Positions 7,856 through 14,922 of a stretch of DNA of 28,474 nucleotides are shown here, in pieces; positions within the stretch are counted from its first letter, which is position 1, and each line of letters opens with the position of its first letter. Location of the stretch: contig DAONVO010000022.1 of NCBI GenBank assembly GCA_035412805.1, forward strand, positions 1 through 28,474, given 5' to 3'. The notes beneath the pieces were generated by a model, which saw nothing but the letters and a program-made list of their open reading frames with translations, was not told where the DNA came from and ran no database searches. The translations under genes and the position numbers were made by a program. Source of the DNA: DTU018 sp029550685. GTDB lineage: Bacteria; Bacillota; Syntrophomonadia; Syntrophomonadales; Syntrophomonadaceae.

Positions 7856-9898
7856 ATGATGAAGCCTGTCGAACAGTTACTTAGTCCCATGACTAAACAT
7901 CGCCTGGATATGCAGCCCCTTAATAAAAATGATCTTATCCTCATGGAAAAAATTCGTCAGCAAAAGGCTGCCCTGGTTAGCCAACGTCTTGAAACCCAAG
8001 AGAGTGACTTGGTCAGATCAAAGGTACTCGAATCATGGCTGAGATGTTACCAGTATGGACTGGACCATAATCTGTATAATTATGGTCCCATAATGGACAA
8101 GTTAGCGTTTCAAGAACGAGTGCGCCAAAAAGAATTGCTTCTAAAAGCTGCCGATCCCTATATATGTCAATTGGAAGCTATGCTCTCTGATGCCATCATC
8201 TTACTGTCTGATGAAGAAGGTGCTATGCTGCGGGTGATTGAAGGCAATGAGGCACTGCGCAGGCAGAACGAGCGTTTCAATCTGGTGCATGGGTCGATTT
8301 GGAATGAGTCGACGGTAGGCACCTGCGCGCATTGCATAAGCCTGATTGAAGGCACTCCCATGCAAATATGCGGACCAGAACATTATTTCGAAAAATATGA
8401 ACAGATATCTTGCTCATCAGCCCCCATTTTTGATTTCAATTACAACCTGGCGGGCTCGTTATGCGTAGTCACTTCCAGCTTTAGTAAACAAAGTGCGCAA
8501 TCCTTGGGACTGGTAGTTTCTATGGCCTGGGCGGTTCAGAATCAATTTCAACTGGCTTTGCATAATGAACTGCTCAACCAATCCCTGCAAGCCACTGATG
8601 AAGGGCTCCTAACGCTCAACAAAAACGGAATTATTACCAAGGCTAATCAAATTGCCCAGAGAATGTTCCTCCCCGGTGCTCCCAATTTAATCGGTGCCCC
8701 CATCGAACTTCTGTTGGGTGAACAACCACTGATCAAATCGTTACTAGCTACAGGACAACCGATTCACGATGCAGAAATCAGAATTGATAGTATCAATCAG
8801 CGTATGCTGATAAGCTCAGCCCAACCCCTTAATGACCGGTCGGGCAATAATTTTGGCTGTGTAATTAAATTAAAGAAAATTACCCGTAAAAAAACCGCGC
8901 CAGTTCGTCAGTTTGGAGTGGAAGCCAGGTTCAGCTTCCACACCATCAAAGGAAGCTCTCCGCAGTTATCAAAAGCCATCGAAATGGCTCGCAAGTTTTC
9001 TAACTTGGATGCCAATATTTTGATTCAAGGAGAAAGCGGCACTGGTAAAGAGATGTTTGCCCAGGCTATTCATAACCATAGCCGTCCGGATGGCCCTTTC
9101 ATAGCCGTGAACTGTGCGGCTATACCCAGCACATTAATTGAAAGTGAATTATTTGGCTATGAAGGCGGCACTTTTACCGGGGCTGATCGTCAAGGACGAG
9201 AGGGAAAACTGGAACTGGCTAATGGTGGTACCCTGTTTTTGGATGAAATCGGGGATATGCCCTTAGAAATTCAACCGGTTCTGCTCCGGGTACTGGAGGA
9301 AAAAAAGGTGATGCGCTTGGGCGGTAGTAGCTATATTCCAGTTAACTTCCGCCTGATAACTGCCACTAACAAAGATTTGAACGAACTAGTGAAAAAAGGT
9401 CAATTTCGTGAAGATTTGTATTACCGTCTAAAGGTATTAAAAATTGATATACCCCCTTTGCGGGAACGTGGTGCCGACATCATAGAATTAGCCCAGTACT
9501 TTATAGATAGAATAGCCCAGCAGCAGTATATTCCGAAACCAGTCCTCAGCGATCCAGCCGTTTTGCATTTATTGAGCTACCATTGGCCAGGGAATGTAAG
9601 ACAGTTGGAGAATTCCATGCTTTATGCTGTGAATATATGTGAAGATGGAGTAATTCGTCCAGAAGACCTGCCCGAAGAGGTTACTGCCGGGGTTGATCTC
9701 AGCTTACCTGCGAGTCAAAAAACGTCGCCATCGGCACGAGCTGACGCCAATCTTTCTATGAAGGAGATTGAGCGCATTATGATAGCGCAAACCCTTGAGC
9801 AGACCAACCAAAATATCTCTGAAGCAGCTGCCCTCCTGGGTATGAGTCGCTCTACACTATATCGCAAGATTAAAGAATACCAGCTGCTTAAGAGTTAA
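7856..9898 (+). CDS. Sigma54-dependent transcriptional activator, AcoR-like (GAF-PAS-AAA-Fis)
   Basis: A 680-residue enhancer-binding protein. About residues 60-230 form an AcoR-type GAF sensory region (RSKVLESWLRCYQYGLD... then NESTVGTCAHC), 245-350 a PAS-like region (ATDEGLLTLNKNGIITKANQIA), 375-605 the AAA+ motor with Walker A GESGTGKE, Walker B TLFLDEIGD and arginine-finger region, and the end a Fis helix-turn-helix (EAAALLGMSRSTLYRKIKEY). The sigma54-contacting loop reads GTFTGA instead of the usual GAFTGA. I start at the ATG at 7856, 5 bases after AGGAGGG; the frame extends 22 codons further up without a ribosome site. The signal sensed is unknown. It may control the reductase cluster or the CoA-transferase genes nearby, but no convincing sigma54 promoter was found. 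Confidence 0.9.
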   Translation: MMKPVEQLLSPMTKHRLDMQPLNKNDLILMEKIRQQKAALVSQRLETQESDLVRSKVLESWLRCYQYGLDHNLYNYGPIMDKLAFQERVRQKELLLKAADPYICQLEAMLSDAIILLSDEEGAMLRVIEGNEALRRQNERFNLVHGSIWNESTVGTCAHCISLIEGTPMQICGPEHYFEKYEQISCSSAPIFDFNYNLAGSLCVVTSSFSKQSAQSLGLVVSMAWAVQNQFQLALHNELLNQSLQATDEGLLTLNKNGIITKANQIAQRMFLPGAPNLIGAPIELLLGEQPLIKSLLATGQPIHDAEIRIDSINQRMLISSAQPLNDRSGNNFGCVIKLKKITRKKTAPVRQFGVEARFSFHTIKGSSPQLSKAIEMARKFSNLDANILIQGESGTGKEMFAQAIHNHSRPDGPFIAVNCAAIPSTLIESELFGYEGGTFTGADRQGREGKLELANGGTLFLDEIGDMPLEIQPVLLRVLEEKKVMRLGGSSYIPVNFRLITATNKDLNELVKKGQFREDLYYRLKVLKIDIPPLRERGADIIELAQYFIDRIAQQQYIPKPVLSDPAVLHLLSYHWPGNVRQLENSMLYAVNICEDGVIRPEDLPEEVTAGVDLSLPASQKTSPSARADANLSMKEIERIMIAQTLEQTNQNISEAAALLGMSRSTLYRKIKEYQLLKS

Positions 9899-9924
9899 AA
9901 TAGCTAAATCTTACCTAAAATATC

Positions 9925-9952
9925 AAGCGAGCCTGGCAACCCAGGCTCGCTT
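9925..9952. terminator. Bidirectional terminator between the activator and the flavoprotein gene
   Basis: A 12-bp perfect stem (AAGCGAGCCTGG at 9925-9936 with 9941-9952) and a CAAC loop lie between two convergent genes. TTT follows on the plus strand and TTGATATTTTA on the minus strand. Confidence 0.75.
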
Positions 9953-9988
9953 TAGTTGGGGGGGAGAGCATTTGTCTGCTGAGGTTAA

Positions 9989-11686
9989 TTATCCCAGTTT
10001 TACTACACTCTTACCAGCCAGATACCCAAAAGTGAAGGCACGTCCGTGGCTGTTGCCGGGCAGGTTTACGCAGTAGTCATTGGCATAATAGCTTCCGGAA
10101 GTGTTACCTGCAGCGTACAGTCCAGGAATCACATTAAGCTCTTGATCTAAAACCTGCAGATTCTCGTTTATTTTCAGTCCGCCTAGGGTAACCAATAGCG
10201 CAATTCCCAGAGGAGCTGCATAGAAGGTGGGCTTCTCAATGGTGGTCAAGCAGGCTGCCCGTTTACCGAAATCTTCATCTACTCCCTTTTTAGCCAGCTC
10301 GTTGTAGCGTGCTACCGTAGCCAGGAAATTATCCTTGGGCACTTGCATCTTTTCGGCCAGTTCTTCCAGAGTTTCAGCACTTCTGATATAGCCTTTTTCT
10401 ATATACTGTTTTACATTCTCGGGATTATGGAAGTTGGTTCTCATATCCTTACAGGCTACCACCTTAAATGAAGGTGCTTCCTCCGGCCACTTGGAATCCC
10501 AGACCGTCCAGCGCATATTACCGGGTTGCTGGCGCTCAGCATTACACAGGTAGGCATAAGGCAGTTCTTCATTGCAGTAGCGCAAACCGCGTTCATTAAC
10601 ACTTAACCAGGGCTGGCGCATCAGAGCATCAGCCAGGATAGGTGCACCGGGGACAGCAAAGTCGAAATACATGGGAGCATGGGGGAATTCATCTATAGCG
10701 GCACCGATCCACATAGCCATTTTGTGCCCATCACCAGTATTAATAGGGCCATTAACCATTTCAAACATATTGGCATGAATATATTTGGTGGAAGGTATAT
10801 AGTATTCACGCATTTCCTTGTCGGCATTGTAGTCACCAGTACATAATACAATGCCTTTGGTTCCCACATATTTCTTGTAGGCGCCTTTTTCACCAGCTAT
10901 AACTGCAGTAACTCGCCCTTTATTGTTGTCTTCCCGCACTAACTGAACGGCAGGACTTTTGAAGCGAATATCCACACCGGCATCTATACAGCCTTGTTTT
11001 AAGGTATAACGCATAGATGCTGTCCAGGGATCAGTTCCTTTGGGTGCATCATTTAAAGCCACATCACTAGGATCCATTCTGAAACTTAAGGTAGGAAATC
11101 CTCGCACCGTAGTTCCCGGAGTCATTGTCTCATCTATGGGTACCGGTTTGGGCTTGCAGCCATAGCCTTCCGCTTTGGCCATAATCCAATCTGCTACCAT
11201 ACCGCTGTATTCTGCCCACAAGGACACAACTCTCTGATTGCCTTTATAGGCGTTGTAGCGCATGATTTCCTGAACCGCTTCCATCTTATTGATTTCATTA
11301 CCAATCTGCTTTTGCATCTTGGAACCAATAGCGCCATAGTCGTTACCACGGAAGTTAACTTGCTCGGTTTTCTCCAGCAGGATAACCTTGGCTCCTTCCT
11401 CAGCTGCAGACATAGCAGCACACAGCCCTGACATTCCACCTCCAACCACTATGACATCTGCGGTAACAGTTTCGGTAATCTCTGAATCTGGTATGGGTGC
11501 GGGAGGCTTTAAGAAACTGGGGATATTCTCTGCCCCGCTGGGTGTTGTTTCAGCAGGGGGAGTTTCTTCAGATCCACCGCATCCTGCCAGCAAACCAGCT
11601 GAGGCAATTCCTACCGTACCCAGTGCTGCCCCTTTTATAAAGGTTCTTCTGGTAAAGCCTTTTTCCTGGTTGTCCTCAAAACTCAT
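9989..11686 (-). CDS. Tat-exported FAD-dependent reductase (fumarate/urocanate reductase-like flavoprotein)
   Basis: A 565-residue flavoprotein. The N-terminus has a Tat motif (FTRRTFIKG, residues 11-19), a hydrophobic stretch and a lipobox-like LLAGC, so it should be exported folded and perhaps lipid-anchored. The FAD-binding GGGMSGLCAAMSAAEEG lies near residue 84, followed by LLEK. TGDG near residue 325 and GLYAAGNTSGSYYAND near residue 523 mark the FAD_binding_2 fold. It belongs with fumarate-, urocanate- and methacrylate-reductase-like subunits and 3-oxosteroid dehydrogenases. By eye, fumarate reductase's catalytic Arg and its carboxylate-binding His and Arg are not conserved, so the acceptor is probably not fumarate. 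It lies divergent to a multiheme cytochrome likely to feed it electrons. Confidence 0.85.
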   Translation of the reverse strand: MSFEDNQEKGFTRRTFIKGAALGTVGIASAGLLAGCGGSEETPPAETTPSGAENIPSFLKPPAPIPDSEITETVTADVIVVGGGMSGLCAAMSAAEEGAKVILLEKTEQVNFRGNDYGAIGSKMQKQIGNEINKMEAVQEIMRYNAYKGNQRVVSLWAEYSGMVADWIMAKAEGYGCKPKPVPIDETMTPGTTVRGFPTLSFRMDPSDVALNDAPKGTDPWTASMRYTLKQGCIDAGVDIRFKSPAVQLVREDNNKGRVTAVIAGEKGAYKKYVGTKGIVLCTGDYNADKEMREYYIPSTKYIHANMFEMVNGPINTGDGHKMAMWIGAAIDEFPHAPMYFDFAVPGAPILADALMRQPWLSVNERGLRYCNEELPYAYLCNAERQQPGNMRWTVWDSKWPEEAPSFKVVACKDMRTNFHNPENVKQYIEKGYIRSAETLEELAEKMQVPKDNFLATVARYNELAKKGVDEDFGKRAACLTTIEKPTFYAAPLGIALLVTLGGLKINENLQVLDQELNVIPGLYAAGNTSGSYYANDYCVNLPGNSHGRAFTFGYLAGKSVVKLG

Positions 11687-11845
11687 AACATCTACCCCTT
11701 TCCAAGTTCATTACCTTACCGTGCCCATTTGAATTTGAGGCCGTAAAAATAGCTAAATCGCCTGATACTAGTACATTCTATAATGTCAGTCTATCATTCT
11801 GGGATTTAACATACATCGTTAGGTACTACGAACCTTTGGAGGATT

Positions 11846-11946
11846 ACACTGTAGAAAAATCCAAATGAACACTTCTGGAAAGGAGTGTTTTTCTTTGGAG
11901 CCTATCACGAGGATTGGCTTGAAAACACTGTAGGGGAATCCAATGG
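11846..11946 (+). repeat. Imperfect direct repeat flanking a terminator
   Basis: The two copies begin ACACTGTAG and continue to AATCCAAATG (11846-11867) and AATCCAATGG (11925-11946), 79 bp apart. Each copy sits between GGATT and AATCC, which can pair as a short stem in both. The terminator hairpin lies between them. Confidence 0.55.
11868..11896 (+). terminator. Intrinsic terminator within the cytochrome gene leader
   Basis: AACACTTCT (11868-11876) pairs over 9 bp, one G-U, with AGGAGTGTT (11881-11889) around a GGAA loop, followed by TTTCTTT. It is 150 bp upstream of the cytochrome start and not preceded by a gene on this strand, so it ends either a leader or a short RNA. Confidence 0.6.
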
Positions 11947-12048
11947 CAGGAGAAGCTGAATATTGTAGAATAAATGCATAAGTTCTAAGAGTACGGTGCA
12001 GGTCTTCCTAACCAACACAGCACTAAACATATAATGGGGAGGTTTCTC

Positions 12049-12603
12049 ATGGAACGCAAGAGTTTTCGGGAGAGATTTTTAAATAGGAAAGTTATTCTGA
12101 TAGTTCTGGTCACTGTAATTATAATAGGTGCTGGTACCGGCGTAGGATTGCTGAAAGCTAGTGAAAATCCTTCCTTCTGTGCCAACTGTCATATCATTAA
12201 GCCCTATTACGAATCTTGGAGTGAAAGCGCTTTACTAGATCACAAACATGCAGCCGAAGATGTAACCTGTCAGGAATGCCATCACAACAGCATCCCGGAA
12301 AAGGCTATGGAAGGCATTAACTTTATCACCGGAAATTACACCCTGCCTCTGGAAGGAGGGCCAGATACCAGTCGAGAATTCTGCCTGGAATGCCATTCTC
12401 CCGAAGGAGAAGGGATTAGCTGGGATGAGATACAAGCCGCCACCGATTTTGAGGAATCAAACCCGCATGATTCCCATCACGGGGAGCAGGAATGTAATGT
12501 ATGTCATCAAATGCATGAGCCTTCCTATGTTTTTTGTTCCGAATGTCATATTTTCAACTGGATAGACGATCTGGATGAAGAAGCCTGGACCAATGCCTGG
12601 TAA
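12049..12603 (+). CDS. Membrane-anchored pentaheme cytochrome c, NapC/NrfH-like
   Basis: A 184-residue protein with one N-terminal membrane anchor (about residues 14-36) and five CxxCH haem motifs at residues 44-48, 74-78, 112-116, 149-153 and 163-167. NapC/NrfH proteins, which take electrons from menaquinol and pass them to exported reductases, typically have four. The first haem context (NPSFCANCH...YYESW..S) resembles NrfH/NapC. The start is set at 12049 because the GGGGAGG ribosome site lies within the extra codons of the longer frame from 12034. It is divergent to the exported flavoprotein and followed by the cytochrome c assembly genes, so it is the probable electron donor to the flavoprotein (inference). 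Confidence 0.88.
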   Translation: MERKSFRERFLNRKVILIVLVTVIIIGAGTGVGLLKASENPSFCANCHIIKPYYESWSESALLDHKHAAEDVTCQECHHNSIPEKAMEGINFITGNYTLPLEGGPDTSREFCLECHSPEGEGISWDEIQAATDFEESNPHDSHHGEQECNVCHQMHEPSYVFCSECHIFNWIDDLDEEAWTNAW

Positions 12604-12634
12604 ACATGCTAGACATACAAATATAGCTTTGATG

Positions 12635-12663
12635 AAGGGGGTTTTCACTCCCTTTATCTTTTT
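12635..12663 (+). terminator. Probable terminator after the cytochrome gene, with an alternative hairpin
   Basis: AAGGGGG (12635-12641) pairs with CTCCCTT (12648-12654), followed by TATCTTTTT. The 3' arm can instead pair, as ACTCCCTTT, with AAAGGGAGT at 12668-12676 (9 bp), which would disrupt the terminator. A TATAAT follows at 12681-12686, a possible start for the assembly genes. Confidence 0.5.
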
Positions 12664-12799
12664 AGGAAAAGGGAGTATTGTATAATATACCCAATATCCA
12701 AAAGGTTATTTTTCAAGTAAAATAAACCCATCCATGTTTTTGTGGTTTTCCTGGATTTCATTTATAGCCGGAAATCTTTTATCTTGTGAGGTCAGATAT

Positions 12800-13807
12800 A
12801 TGCAAGGCTTCAATAGGTTTTACAGCTTGGTTTCTTCCATGAAAACCGGTTTGTTTCTGCTGTTTCTGATAGGTGTGACAGCAGCAGTAGGCAGTTCTGT
12901 GCTTCCCGGCAGCTTCTACCAAATTCCCGTATTCAAGCTTCTCCTGCTTCTGTTGTTGATAAATATGATTCTCTGCACCTTTAACCGGATTAAATTAACT
13001 TACCGGGTTTTGCTTAAAAGATTCGGCAGTAGGGTCTGGTTCAGGCAACTGGGCATCTTAACACTGCATCTGGGTATTGTCCTGGTTTTAGTGGGCGGCC
13101 TGATATATGCTACCTCTGGCCAGAATGAGAGAATACACTTGTTAGCCGGCGATCAGGTGGATATATCTCAGGTCCTGGATATTAAACATCCTTTTACACT
13201 GCAGCTGGATGAATTCAGAATCGAATTCAATGAAGACGGTTCACCTTCCCAGTATATCTCTGAGGTTACCATCCTGGAAAAAGGTCGAATAATGGACCAG
13301 GTTGAAATCAGTGTAAACTACCCTTTAAGTTACCAGGGAGTGAAAGCTTATCAAACCAGCTACGGTTATTTGGTCCAAGCCGCTTATCTAGATGAGAATG
13401 GTGCAGAAAAGGCAGAGCGATTCTTTGAAGGCGAGTGGTTATATCCGGACGGCACGAACCGCCGGGTGAAAATTTATAAGTATATTCCCAACTTCAACCC
13501 CGCCTATGGAATGCAGTCAGTTACCTTGCGCCCTGATAATCCCCATATTATTATTTCGGTATATGAGAACGATGAGCTCTTAGGAATAGGAGCTGCCAAA
13601 CTGAACGAACCCACCGAAATTGATGAAAATGTGTATGTTACCTTTACCGGAGTTGAACCTTACACTATTCTCGAAGTTAAATCCGATCCGGGACTACCTC
13701 TGGTAATTACCGGCGGATTTGCCCTGATGTTAGGGGTGTGTCTGGCCATACTGGCAGCGCCGGGTAGAAAAAAGAATACCATTAAAACTGATGATATACA
13801 TGAATAG
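12800..13807 (+). CDS. resB: Cytochrome c biogenesis protein ResB (CcsB), System II
   Basis: A 335-residue membrane protein of the System II haem-delivery/ligation machinery. Two hydrophobic segments lie in the first 70 residues, a third near residues 90-115 (LGILTLHLGIVLVLVGGLIYAT), then a large extracytoplasmic domain (about 120-290) and a last membrane span near 300-325 (LPLVITGGFALMLGVCLAIL). This layout is typical of ResB. The start at 12800 is chosen because the MQGFNRFYSLVSSMKTG start resembles family N-termini and a TGAGGT site precedes it; the frame can extend to 12734. It works with CcsA encoded 12 bp downstream, attaching haem to the CxxCH motifs of the cytochrome upstream. Confidence 0.85.
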   Translation: MQGFNRFYSLVSSMKTGLFLLFLIGVTAAVGSSVLPGSFYQIPVFKLLLLLLLINMILCTFNRIKLTYRVLLKRFGSRVWFRQLGILTLHLGIVLVLVGGLIYATSGQNERIHLLAGDQVDISQVLDIKHPFTLQLDEFRIEFNEDGSPSQYISEVTILEKGRIMDQVEISVNYPLSYQGVKAYQTSYGYLVQAAYLDENGAEKAERFFEGEWLYPDGTNRRVKIYKYIPNFNPAYGMQSVTLRPDNPHIIISVYENDELLGIGAAKLNEPTEIDENVYVTFTGVEPYTILEVKSDPGLPLVITGGFALMLGVCLAILAAPGRKKNTIKTDDIHE

Positions 13808-13819
13808 GGAGAGGTGAAT

Positions 13820-14608
13820 ATGGAAGTATTGATGGATGAATTATTATATGTGGTGCTGTTCTGTTATCTTGCCTCAGCCCTGCTTTATTTTTGGGGTAAC
13901 AACTACGCTAAAAACTGGGTTGTTAAAGTCGCTTTGGTCCTGGCCATATTAGGATGCATACTGCACCTGGTCATACTGGTCATGCGAACAGTATTGACTG
14001 GCATGCTGCCCTTAACCAACGGTCTGGAGTTCCTGTTGAGCTTCAGCTGGATAACCGTTCTGCTGTACTTGCTCATGCAAACCCGCTACCCTATACAATC
14101 TGCCGCTGGTATAGTGATGTTAATATCAGCTTTGCTGGTATCTTTGGTAGCAATATTAATGAAAGATCAACTTGGTTCAGTCGCTCCTCTAATGCCGGCC
14201 TTAAAGAGTCCCTGGCTGACCGTACACGTTGTTACCGCAGCTGTATCCTATTCTGCCTTTGCCTTGGCTGCAGGACTGGCTGTAGTGCAGTTTTTTAAAA
14301 CTGGGCAGTCGATTAAAGACGATTACATCTATCTACTGGTAGGGGGAGGTTTTGCCCTGCTGTCACTGTCCATTGTACTGGGAGCTGTCTGGGCAGAACA
14401 GGCCTGGGGCAGGTACTGGTCCTGGGATCCCAAAGAAACCTGGGCTTTGATAACCTGGATAATCTATGCCATTTACCTGCATGTTTACCGCAGCCGGGAT
14501 TGGCCGGCCAATACAACCCGCTGGATGGTCATAATTGGCTTTGGGCTGGTACTGTTTACCTTCTTCGGAGTCAACTACCTGTTGCCGGGATTGCATAGCT
14601 ACGCTTGA
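13820..14608 (+). CDS. ccsA: Cytochrome c biogenesis protein CcsA/ResC, System II
   Basis: A 262-residue polytopic membrane protein with about eight spans. The tryptophan-rich WWD-type haem-handling motif is clear: WGRYWSWDPKETWALITW near residue 195. Conserved histidines lie in spans near residues 46 (LHLVI), 137 (VHVVTA) and 222 (YLHVY), fitting haem ligands of this family. With ResB it forms the cytochrome c synthetase on the outer membrane face. The ATG at 13820 is preferred, with GGGAG 7-8 bases upstream; an in-frame GTG at 13814 is too close to that site. The locus, cytochrome-resB-ccsA-tatA, suggests a dedicated maturation set. Confidence 0.88.
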   Translation: MEVLMDELLYVVLFCYLASALLYFWGNNYAKNWVVKVALVLAILGCILHLVILVMRTVLTGMLPLTNGLEFLLSFSWITVLLYLLMQTRYPIQSAAGIVMLISALLVSLVAILMKDQLGSVAPLMPALKSPWLTVHVVTAAVSYSAFALAAGLAVVQFFKTGQSIKDDYIYLLVGGGFALLSLSIVLGAVWAEQAWGRYWSWDPKETWALITWIIYAIYLHVYRSRDWPANTTRWMVIIGFGLVLFTFFGVNYLLPGLHSYA

Positions 14609-14655
14609 TAGAGCGGTGCTTTATGATAGCAAATTAAAGCAGAGGGAGGAATTAT

Positions 14656-14835
14656 ATGTTTGGCTTAATCGGAAATTTTGGCCCCTGGGAACTGGTTCTC
14701 ATACTGGTTATTGTATTAATCATTTTTGGACCGGGTAAATTGCCTCAGTTAGCTGAATCTATGGGCAAAGCCATTAAAGGATTCAGGAAAGCCCAGCAGG
14801 ATGATTCCGAATTGCCGGAAGATAAAAATGCTTAA
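14656..14835 (+). CDS. tatA: Twin-arginine translocase component TatA (copy 1)
   Basis: A 59-residue protein too short for many gene callers. It has a single N-terminal span (WELVLILVIVLIIFGPGKLP), the FGP hinge, an amphipathic helix (QLAESMGKAIKGFRKA) and an acidic charged tail, all typical of TatA/TatE. An AGGGAGGA site lies 6 bases from the ATG. It ends the cytochrome-resB-ccsA run and would oligomerise into the Tat export pore used by the twin-arginine flavoprotein nearby. The first 41 residues differ from the copy at 22528 by one residue. No tatC is in the window. Confidence 0.92.
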   Translation: MFGLIGNFGPWELVLILVIVLIIFGPGKLPQLAESMGKAIKGFRKAQQDDSELPEDKNA

Positions 14836-14839
14836 CTGA

Positions 14840-14874
14840 AAAAGGAGCAAAGGTTCGTACCTGTTGCTCCTTTT
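14840..14874. terminator. Bidirectional terminator between tatA and the iron-type binding protein gene
   Basis: AAAAGGAGCAA (14840-14850) pairs over 11 bp with TTGCTCCTTTT (14864-14874), with an inner AGG/CCT. The genes on either side converge, and T-rich tails occur in both directions. Confidence 0.8.
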
Positions 14875-14922
14875 ACTTTCTATTACCAGTTGGCACAGCC
14901 ACACCCTGGCTCTCAGTTGTGC

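Larger units (their letters stand above)
11687..12048. promoter_or_regulatory. Divergent control region between flavoprotein and cytochrome genes
   Basis: This 362-bp non-coding region holds a plus-strand TATAAT at 11779-11784 (no good -35), a duplicated 22-bp box (11846-11867 and 11925-11946), a terminator hairpin at 11868-11896, and a second plus-strand box region leading to the GGGGAGG ribosome site of the cytochrome gene. A terminator inside the leader suggests conditional readthrough or a short RNA. Best sigma54-like match is weak (GG-N10-GC at 11934-11947). Confidence 0.5.

Noticed and set aside
11934..11947. GG-N10-GC pattern as a sigma54 promoter for the cytochrome gene
   Set aside because: Only the invariant dinucleotides match; the flanking TGGCAC and TTGC boxes are poor. 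The same holds for a GG-N10-GC near 28350 on the minus strand.
12734..12799. Upstream 22-codon extension of resB
   Set aside because: No ribosome site, and the added residues do not resemble ResB N-termini.
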